Shown: positions 1-4,919 of the stretch, piece after piece
Layout of the letters: each line of letters opens with the position of its first letter
How positions within the stretch are numbered: position 1 is the stretch's first letter
Assembly: GCA_964520785.1 (NCBI GenBank)
Contig: CAZFQG010000249.1
Span: 1-7,324 of the forward strand
From: CAZFQG01 sp964520785
GTDB taxonomy: Bacteria > Planctomycetota > Planctomycetia > Pirellulales > Thermoguttaceae
DNA length: 7,324 nucleotides
Reading direction: 5' to 3'
The notes under the pieces: generated by a model
Database searches by the model: none
What the model was told of the DNA's origin: nothing
What the model saw: only the letters and a program-made list of their open reading frames with translations
Position numbers and translations under genes: made by a program

Positions 1-792
1 GACAATCCTCGAAAATCGGTTCTCCGCGGGCTTCCCATCCTCGGTCCACGTGTAAAGGATCAGCTTGTCCGGCTCGAATCCGTCGGGAAGATCGTACAGG
101 ACCTCTTCCGCCTTTGTCGGCGTTTCCCGCCAGCCGCTGGAGAAGACTACGCCGCCGCCGGCGGAAGTGATGTCCACGAAGAATCGCGCGTTTTCCGTAC
201 CGCAAACGCTCAGTCTCAGCCGCTTGGGATCACCGATCTCCCGATCGGCAATGCTCAATGCATACCCGTTGGACGCGCCGGCCGCCCCGACGATCCGCAT
301 CACCCCGGCGTCGCCTTCCGGCGCGAAGCTGTTTTCTTTTCCCTCCGCGCGGATCTGCCGCCACGCGGTTTCCGACGGATTTCCGAAGACGACCCTTGCA
401 CACGCCCTTGGGCAGGGATAGGCGTGGGCGTGGTAGGAATCGGGTCCGGAGAAGGTGGCACCGGGCTCGATGACATACTCAAATGAAGCGCCGGTCTTCC
501 CCAGCCGCTTGAGTAACTCCAGCGTAGGCAAGGGTGGATCGAGCTTTGAATCGAGCCGGGCATCCCAGACGTCGTTCTTGGTGAGAACCAGCGCCGGCGT
601 GCCCCCTTCCGTGTAGAGCAATGCGTTGATATCGCCGTTTCCGAGGATGAGCGCGTCGTAGGCGATGTCGTCGGTCTTCTCGACGCGAATCGCCGCGCGG
701 TCGAGGGCTTCGGGGAAAGGGGGCGCGGCAAAGGCAGTCGCCGCGACGAGGAGGAAGGCCGTGAAAACGTGTGACGGGGTCGGTCTGAACAT
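1..792 (-). CDS. Secreted glycoside-hydrolase-like protein (GH95/DUF5703-like N-terminus), partial
   Basis: The frame is open for 264 codons from the ATG at 792 to the left edge, so the C-terminus is missing. Residues 1-23 are a signal peptide (hydrophobic FTAFLLVAATAFA, Ala-rich cleavage region), which implies export. Residues 45-80 contain ALILGNGDINALLY and LVLTKNDVWDAR, then DPPLPTLELLKRL. This 'LGNGD...L.L.K.D.W' layout is typical of the N-terminal beta-sandwich domain of GH95-type hydrolases and the related DUF5703 proteins. Residues about 128-264 look like a further beta-sandwich (FFVDITSAGGGVVFSSGW, KLILYTWTEDG). The catalytic (alpha/alpha)6 domain would lie beyond the edge, so substrate and activity cannot be judged. 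No Shine-Dalgarno sequence is visible; the start was chosen because it places the signal peptide at the N-terminus. It is the last visible gene of the minus-strand run, 99 bases after the DUF1559 gene. Secreted carbohydrate-active protein: fairly sure; exact family: unsure. Confidence 0.72.
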   Translation of the reverse strand, partial: MFRPTPSHVFTAFLLVAATAFAAPPFPEALDRAAIRVEKTDDIAYDALILGNGDINALLYTEGGTPALVLTKNDVWDARLDSKLDPPLPTLELLKRLGKTGASFEYVIEPGATFSGPDSYHAHAYPCPRACARVVFGNPSETAWRQIRAEGKENSFAPEGDAGVMRIVGAAGASNGYALSIADREIGDPKRLRLSVCGTENARFFVDITSAGGGVVFSSGWRETPTKAEEVLYDLPDGFEPDKLILYTWTEDGKPAENRFSRIV

Positions 793-801
793 GGGTGTTG
801 A

Positions 802-862
802 GTGCGATTCATCGCACTTTTCTCGTTGGATTGGCGGCAAACAAGGCGCGATGAATCGCGCC
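802..862. repeat. Pair of related near-palindromes, REP/BIME-like
   Basis: Two perfect inverted repeats with 2-base centres lie in this short intergenic gap: GTGCGATTCATCGCAC at 802-817 (7-bp arms) and GGCGCGATGAATCGCGCC at 845-862 (8-bp arms). Their cores, GCGATTCATCGC and GCGATGAATCGC, are exact reverse complements, so the two units sit in opposite orientation. That is the layout of a REP doublet. Read on the minus strand, the 862-845 hairpin is followed by TTGTTTG, so it might also end or stabilise the DUF1559 transcript. The 817-802 unit lies 9 bases before the ATG at 792. The palindromes are seen directly; REP identity and any terminator role are inference. Confidence 0.6.
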
Positions 863-891
863 CTAACCCTTCACTACAGTCCCCATACACA

Positions 892-1866
892 CTAGAACTC
901 GTCGCCGATGGTATATCCATCCTTGCGGTTGGCCAGGTTGTAGAGCACGTTCTCAACGTCCATGTCGTCCTTGAGAAAGTGGACCGAGCCGTCGGCGAAG
1001 GCGGACTGGGCTCCGCCGGGGTGGGCGGAGAGGAGTGGGCGGTTGGCGCCATAGGTATGAACGCCCTGCACTCCGGCCGCCTCCCATTTGTTGAAGTTGA
1101 TGTGGTAGCGGACGAAGTTCGAATTGAACGGCCGGTAGACGCCATTTTTCTTGGCGGCGCTATTCTCGCGAGAGGCGCCGATCGTGAAGCCGTACATGTC
1201 GGAGGCCCGGCACTGGACCTTCTCACCGTTGGTCTTGACGCACCAGTCCGACTGTTCACCGACCATCATCGTACTGGACGTACCGTCCGTGATGGCCGCG
1301 ATGTTGACGCGGGAGAAGGGGGTTAGCACGCCGTTATCGGAGAGGCGCCCTACGCCGTAGAGGCCGTCCCACGTATCGACGCCGTACGCCGAACCGCCGA
1401 TGGCCGTGTAACACGGCCCCATCACCTCGGCGTAACCGCTTCCGAGATTGGCGGCCGTATCGATGCACATGTCCGGAAGCGTACTGCTGGGGCAGTCCAT
1501 GAAGGGGAAATACTTGCCGAGAAACGCCCCGGCGTTGTTCCCGTTCCAGCGGAGGAAGATTTCCTCCATGTCGACGACGTCGTAGATGACGTCCTGCTCG
1601 ACATAAGGCAGAATACACACCAGAAAGGCCGGCATGTGCTTGTGCCAAATGTCCGACGCATAGTACGGAAAGCACCCGTACGTACTCTCGTAGTTGTGCA
1701 GCGCCAGCCCGATCTGCTTGAGATTATTGGCACACTGCATCCGCCGGGCCGCCTCTCGGGCCGCCTGAACGGCCGGGAGGAGCAGCGCGATGAGAATGCC
1801 GATGATGGCAATGACGACCAGCAATTCGACGAGTGTAAAACCGCTCCGCTTCACTCGCGTTTTCAT
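892..1866 (-). CDS. DUF1559 domain protein with prepilin-type N-terminus (324 aa)
   Basis: Residues 4-9 are the basic leader RVKRSG. A type IV prepilin-type cleavage point follows, between G9 and F10 (FTLVELLVVIAIIG, Glu at position +5), then a hydrophobic helix to about residue 31. Next comes the hallmark PAVQAAREAARRMQCANNLKQIGLALHNYES of DUF1559 (SBP_bac_10) proteins. The C-terminus has the H-X9-DG motif (H282, D292-G293: HPGGAQSAFADG) and ends GYTIGDEF. The length is usual for the family. These proteins are assumed to be processed by a prepilin peptidase and to be pseudopilin-like envelope proteins; their function is not established. The start at 1866 is supported by AAAGGAG eight bases upstream and by the leader. 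The frame stays open upstream to 2010, but that extension would bury the prepilin leader. The gene lies 109 bases after the PEP-CTERM gene and 99 bases before the hydrolase-like gene, on the same strand. Confidence 0.95.
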   Translation of the reverse strand: MKTRVKRSGFTLVELLVVIAIIGILIALLLPAVQAAREAARRMQCANNLKQIGLALHNYESTYGCFPYYASDIWHKHMPAFLVCILPYVEQDVIYDVVDMEEIFLRWNGNNAGAFLGKYFPFMDCPSSTLPDMCIDTAANLGSGYAEVMGPCYTAIGGSAYGVDTWDGLYGVGRLSDNGVLTPFSRVNIAAITDGTSSTMMVGEQSDWCVKTNGEKVQCRASDMYGFTIGASRENSAAKKNGVYRPFNSNFVRYHINFNKWEAAGVQGVHTYGANRPLLSAHPGGAQSAFADGSVHFLKDDMDVENVLYNLANRKDGYTIGDEF

Positions 1867-1874
1867 CTGCGCTA

Positions 1875-1881
1875 CTCCTTT
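1875..1881 (-). promoter_or_regulatory. Ribosome binding site of the DUF1559 gene
   Basis: The minus strand reads AAAGGAG, eight bases before the ATG at 1866. It decides the start: the frame continues upstream to an ATG at 2010, but only this ATG has a good Shine-Dalgarno match and leaves a normal prepilin leader. Confidence 0.85.
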
Positions 1882-1934
1882 CCGCAAGGTGCGTTTTTCG
1901 CATTGGAATCGGGACAAGGCAATAAAGGCAAGAC

Positions 1935-1957
1935 AATAAAGGCACGGTGAACCGCAC
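1935..1957 (-). terminator. Weak hairpin plus T-rich stretch after the PEP-CTERM gene (possible attenuator)
   Basis: On the minus strand, 19 bases after the PEP-CTERM stop codon, GTGCGG and CCGTGC can pair around a TTCA loop (1957-1942). Four of the six pairs are Watson-Crick and two are G-U. CTTTATT follows directly. A second TGCCTTTATTG copy lies 14 bases further on, forming a direct repeat (1934-1944 and 1920-1930). This could be a leaky terminator that lowers read-through into the DUF1559 gene. The stem is short and the T-run is interrupted, so confidence is low. Confidence 0.25.
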
Positions 1958-1975
1958 CCTGCGACTGCCTCGGCG

Positions 1976-3640
1976 TCACTGCAAACGAGACGGCCTCCGC
2001 GACCCAACACCGAACATAAGCAAGCCGGCGAAAAATGTCAATAAAACGGGCGACGGTTCCGGGACGGCGGAAGCGGCCGAGCTTCCCCAGTTTGCCCGGA
2101 CTAAGTCCAGGTCGGCACTGTTGACGAAGCCGTCCTCGTTCGCGTCGCCCGGCATTCCGGGGCTCCCGGCGGCACCCCAGTTGCCGCGGACGAGATCCAA
2201 ATCGGCGCTATTGACGAACCCGTCGTTGTTGAGATCCCCCGGCAGGCCTTGTCCGCCGGCGTCGAGTTGCGACAGGAACATCCCGGCGACCCCGAATAGT
2301 CCCGAGTCCACGGTGAAACGTAGGGTAAGCTGCCCGGCGGCGTCCGCGGTACCGGTGATGCCGGCCAGGGCGATCGTCGAGGCATTTCCATCCGCGGCGG
2401 CCCAGATCGTATCCGCCGCGCCGGTCACCTCGACGCGAGCCGTGCCATTCCAGCCGGAGTCGCCGCCGATGACTTGAAGGTAGACGTCCTTGTTGGGGTC
2501 CAGGCCGGAAAAGGTCATTTCCAGCAGCGGGTGGTCGGCGTTGACGTAGAAGATGCCGGAGGCCATTTGCATCAACGAAAACGCGTCTTCACCGTAGAAG
2601 TAAGCGTACTGTCTTCGACCGTCGTCGTCCGCCGTGACGGTGATGTTGTTCGTCAACTGCAAGTCGCCGACGGGAATCGGTCCGGCGCGGCCGGACGGGT
2701 CGGCGAAATCGACATCGGTGATCTCTACGCCCCGAAACGTGGCATCGCCGGTCGGGAAGTTCGAATACGAGTCATCGGAATAAAACAGGTTCACGCCGTA
2801 ATGCGCGTAATCTCCCGGACCGAACGGTTCCAGATCGATCTGGTCGCTCAGCAGCAGTTCCCCCTCTGCCGGTACCGGGGGCTCGGCGATTTGCGTGTAG
2901 TGCTCCCATACCCGGGCTGCCGAGAGCGCGTGGTCATAGACCGCCACCTCGTCGATCTGGCCGACAAACTGATACGGCAGATTGGAAAGATTGGACTGGC
3001 CGACGAACAAGGCGCCTTCCGCGAGATACTGGTATGGCGTCGTGAAGGAACGGCTGTCCATCAATCGCCCGTTTACATAGGAAGAGGCGATGCCGGTATC
3101 GCTGATTGTATACACCATGTGGTGCCACTCATCCACGGCGGCGATTCCCGAAAGGACCCTTTGGGCATGTCCCGCTCCGCCGTCCTGGTTGAAGCCGGTG
3201 AATACCATCCCTTGTTCGTCTCCCAGGTACTCGATGAACACGGCGTCGCGTTCGAGCGGATCCGCGAAGCATCCAATCCCGAGAACAAGCTGCGTTCTCT
3301 CCGTCGATGTCGATCGGAACCACGCCTCGAATGACATGGCCGGCGTGCTCGGTCCTCCCCAAAGGCCCGGCAGCGCGACGTGCCCGCCGGCGGCGTCCAG
3401 CGAAACGGCCCCGCCAACGACACCCTGCGCGCCGACGGCGGCGGTTCCGACGTACGCCGCGGCCAAGCCATTGCCCGACGAATCGGCCGCCGGATCAAAG
3501 ACCGACGCCTCCTCGAATCGCCAGTAGGCGAGAGGGTTATCGGCTAGAACGGCGTCCACGTAGTCGGCACTCGCTACCTGAGCGACGCAACAAGAGACAA
3601 TCAAAATGACAAACAGACACTTCCACTTTCGACCATTCAT
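1976..3640 (-). CDS. LamG-domain protein with dockerin-like repeats and PEP-CTERM sorting signal (554 aa)
   Basis: Residues 1-25 are a signal peptide ending in ASA. Residues about 27-252 form a LamG/concanavalin A-like domain: it opens with NPLAYWRFEE, has EWHHMVYTIS at 171-180, and closes with GQIDEVAVYDHALSAARVWEHY. Such domains usually bind carbohydrate or protein ligands. Residues about 258-462 are beta-rich with no family I recognise. Residues 466-519 hold two EF-hand-like dockerin type I repeats (D469-N471-D473-G-F-V-D480, and D499-N501-D503-G-F-V-D510), 30 residues apart, which probably bind calcium. The tail from 526 is a PEP-CTERM signal: VPEP, a hydrophobic helix (LLTFFAGLLMFGVG), then basic SRRPSR. 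That tail implies exosortase processing and delivery to the cell surface or matrix. The start at 3640 has AGGAGG seven bases upstream; an in-frame ATG at 3676 does not. First gene of the minus-strand run, divergent from the AraC gene. Most likely a surface binding or adhesion protein; no catalytic motif seen. Confidence 0.9.
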   Translation of the reverse strand: MNGRKWKCLFVILIVSCCVAQVASADYVDAVLADNPLAYWRFEEASVFDPAADSSGNGLAAAYVGTAAVGAQGVVGGAVSLDAAGGHVALPGLWGGPSTPAMSFEAWFRSTSTERTQLVLGIGCFADPLERDAVFIEYLGDEQGMVFTGFNQDGGAGHAQRVLSGIAAVDEWHHMVYTISDTGIASSYVNGRLMDSRSFTTPYQYLAEGALFVGQSNLSNLPYQFVGQIDEVAVYDHALSAARVWEHYTQIAEPPVPAEGELLLSDQIDLEPFGPGDYAHYGVNLFYSDDSYSNFPTGDATFRGVEITDVDFADPSGRAGPIPVGDLQLTNNITVTADDDGRRQYAYFYGEDAFSLMQMASGIFYVNADHPLLEMTFSGLDPNKDVYLQVIGGDSGWNGTARVEVTGAADTIWAAADGNASTIALAGITGTADAAGQLTLRFTVDSGLFGVAGMFLSQLDAGGQGLPGDLNNDGFVNSADLDLVRGNWGAAGSPGMPGDANEDGFVNSADLDLVRANWGSSAASAVPEPSPVLLTFFAGLLMFGVGSRRPSRLQ

Positions 3641-3647
3641 CGTCAGA

Positions 3648-3653
3648 CCTCCT
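3648..3653 (-). promoter_or_regulatory. Ribosome binding site of the PEP-CTERM gene
   Basis: The minus strand reads AGGAGG, seven bases before the ATG at 3640. This consensus match fixes the start there rather than at the in-frame ATG at 3676, and it leaves a clean signal peptide. Confidence 0.9.
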
Positions 3654-3788
3654 GCAAGAGTGTTGGAAAAACGCACCTAATCGCTCGTCACTTGCGGGCA
3701 AACGCGGGACGGCAATCGCTAGTCGGAAACCCAAGAGCGACTTGTCTGAAAACGACAGCTTACGCTCCCCGTCGGCTTCGTCAAGCAT

Positions 3789-3852
3789 CGATATTAGATT
3801 GTTTTGCGGACCTTTTCAATGTAAGATAATGGAAAACTTGTATCTAATTTCG
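3789..3852. promoter_or_regulatory. Long-spaced inverted repeat, candidate AraC-family operator
   Basis: CGATATTAGAT at 3789-3799 is repeated in inverted orientation at 3842-3852 (reverse complement CGAAATTAGAT), with 10 of 11 positions matching. The arm centres are 53 bases apart, close to five helical turns. The region is much more AT-rich than its surroundings. The left arm overlaps the -10 element proposed for the PEP-CTERM gene; the right arm ends 17 bases before the AraC ATG. A regulator bound here could control both divergent genes, possibly by looping as known for AraC. The repeat is seen directly; the operator role is inference. Confidence 0.4.
3791..3819 (-). promoter_or_regulatory. 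Sigma70-like promoter for the PEP-CTERM gene and downstream minus-strand genes
   Basis: On the minus strand, TTGAAA (3819-3814, 5 of 6 to the -35 consensus) and TAATAT (3796-3791, 4 of 6 to the -10 consensus) are separated by exactly 17 bases. Transcription would start near 3784 and leave a leader of about 145 bases before the ATG at 3640. The leader can form an imperfect hairpin (outer GAGCG/CGCTC at 3735-3739/3763-3767, inner TGTC/GACA at 3743-3746/3754-3757). It is the best promoter match upstream of the minus-strand run; planctomycete promoters are not well characterised. Confidence 0.45.
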
Positions 3853-3869
3853 ATCTGTTTGGTATCGAC

Positions 3870-4775
3870 ATGAAAACGGACCCGCCGCGGGCCCAGGTTC
3901 TCCCGCGACTCGGAAGGCGCACGAACGTCGGGGCATACGAACAGCCGTTTAGCGGGGTTGGCGTGGAATTCGAACCGCTGGGCGCCCCATGTGCACAGTT
4001 GGACTTCACGCTGCACGAAACGGGTTATTGGGAAAAGAGTTACGGATGGAACTTCCCGGATGTCTATAGCCCGTTTTGGCGGGTTTACTACGATTTCCGC
4101 GAGGCGCACTGCGTCCGGTTCCACGGAACGAGGATTCCTCTGGGACCGCGTCGGATCGTGGTCATCCCGAACCACCAGCGGTTCGACTGCGTGGGGGATG
4201 CCCCGGTGCCGAAGCTATGGATGCAGTTCTCCTGCGATTGGAACGTCGACCCCTCCATAGAGGTGCCGATCATAATTGCACCATCCGTGACCGCCGCGGC
4301 GATGATCGCGGAGTTCCCCCGGTTGTTTCGAAGCCGTGCCGCGGACCGGCGCGAGCGCATCTACCGGCTTACCCTGGCCTTCGTGACCTACCTCCTGGGT
4401 CATCCGAAGATCAAACGCCAAGAGACGTTGCCGCCGCATGTCGCCGCGATTCGCGAGGCCGTCAACCACGATCCCGCCTACCCCTGGTCCAACTCGGATT
4501 TCGCACGGCTTGTACGGATGAGCCCGGACGGTCTGACCCGGTCATTTCGACGGTGGATGGGGATGACGCCGACGGAGTACACCCAACAAGTAAGGGTCCG
4601 CGAGGCATGCCGTCTGTTGTCTCAGACCGACGAGACGATCGACGCCGTCGCCCACGCCGTCGGATTCCCCGACCGGTTCTACTTCAGCCGCGTGTTCAAG
4701 AAACATACGAACGTTTCTCCCGCGCGATATCGAAAGAACCGGGCGAATCTAAGGCGGCGAGGTGAGGCACGATAG
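3870..4775 (+). CDS. AraC-family transcriptional regulator (301 aa)
   Basis: The C-terminal 100 residues (about 192-290) are a two-helix-turn-helix AraC/XylS DNA-binding domain. The first HTH is at about 207-227 (NSDFARLVRMSPDGLTRSFRR), followed by GMTPTEYTQQVRVREACRLL. The second HTH is at about 255-278 (ETIDAVAHAVGFPDRFYFSRVFKK) and closes with the family signature NVSPARYRK. The N-terminal half (about 40-125) looks like a cupin-type effector-binding domain (SPFWRVYYDF, RIPLGPRRIVVIPNHQRF, KLWMQFSCD), a pattern I associate with AraC regulators of Planctomycetes and Verrucomicrobia that are presumed to sense sugars. The effector cannot be read from sequence. No strong Shine-Dalgarno sequence precedes the ATG at 3870; it is kept as the first ATG in frame. 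It is divergent from the PEP-CTERM gene across 229 bases, so control of that gene and autoregulation are the natural expectation. Family call very sure; target genes inferred. Confidence 0.93.
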   Translation: MKTDPPRAQVLPRLGRRTNVGAYEQPFSGVGVEFEPLGAPCAQLDFTLHETGYWEKSYGWNFPDVYSPFWRVYYDFREAHCVRFHGTRIPLGPRRIVVIPNHQRFDCVGDAPVPKLWMQFSCDWNVDPSIEVPIIIAPSVTAAAMIAEFPRLFRSRAADRRERIYRLTLAFVTYLLGHPKIKRQETLPPHVAAIREAVNHDPAYPWSNSDFARLVRMSPDGLTRSFRRWMGMTPTEYTQQVRVREACRLLSQTDETIDAVAHAVGFPDRFYFSRVFKKHTNVSPARYRKNRANLRRRGEAR

Positions 4776-4819
4776 GGCCTCCCGGCGTTTTCCGGCAAGC
4801 CCCTCGATACCCCACCCCA

Positions 4820-4849
4820 TTGCGTAATGCGCGGTCGCCCGCTTATAAT
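4820..4849 (+). promoter_or_regulatory. Sigma70-like promoter of the Tricorn-like gene
   Basis: A perfect TATAAT at 4844-4849 is preceded by TTGCGT at 4820-4825 with an 18-base spacer. It lies between the AraC stop codon (4775) and the next gene, giving a leader of roughly 45-65 bases depending on which ATG is used. It suggests that the protease gene is transcribed independently of the AraC gene. Confidence 0.5.
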
Positions 4850-4919
4850 ACAGATTAAGCGGTTTTCACGACGATTTTCCCAAACGATTCGGCACCGTAC
4901 GATGTTTTCCGAGTTTCCC

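Noticed and set aside
300..1259. A 319-codon minus-strand open frame crossing from the DUF1559 gene into the hydrolase-like gene
   Set aside because: It overlaps two well-supported genes in another frame and its product is a Ser/Arg/Pro/Thr-rich sequence without motifs.
1887..1899. AGGTGCGTTTTTC here and on the opposite strand near 3663-3675
   Set aside because: A single 13-base match in a 7-kb window can occur by chance, and it sits in opposite orientation relative to the two genes.
1867..2010. Upstream extension of the DUF1559 frame to an ATG at 2010
   Set aside because: It would overlap the end of the PEP-CTERM gene and put 48 residues ahead of the prepilin leader; the ATG at 1866 has a strong ribosome site.
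3641..3676. Start of the PEP-CTERM protein at the in-frame ATG at 3676
   Set aside because: No ribosome site precedes it, whereas AGGAGG precedes the ATG at 3640, which gives a normal signal peptide.
3802..3830. Possible promoter of the AraC gene with GATAAT at 3825-3830
   Set aside because: The -10 element is acceptable, but no convincing -35 element lies at a normal distance, so it was not called.
4076..4765. A 229-codon plus-strand frame inside the AraC gene
   Set aside because: It is an Arg/Pro/Asp-rich shadow of the AraC coding frame, which itself has clear domain signatures.
4775..4802. Possible terminator after the AraC gene (GGGC/GCCC and CCGG/CCGG pairing)
   Set aside because: The stems are short and interrupted by internal mismatches, and no T-run follows.
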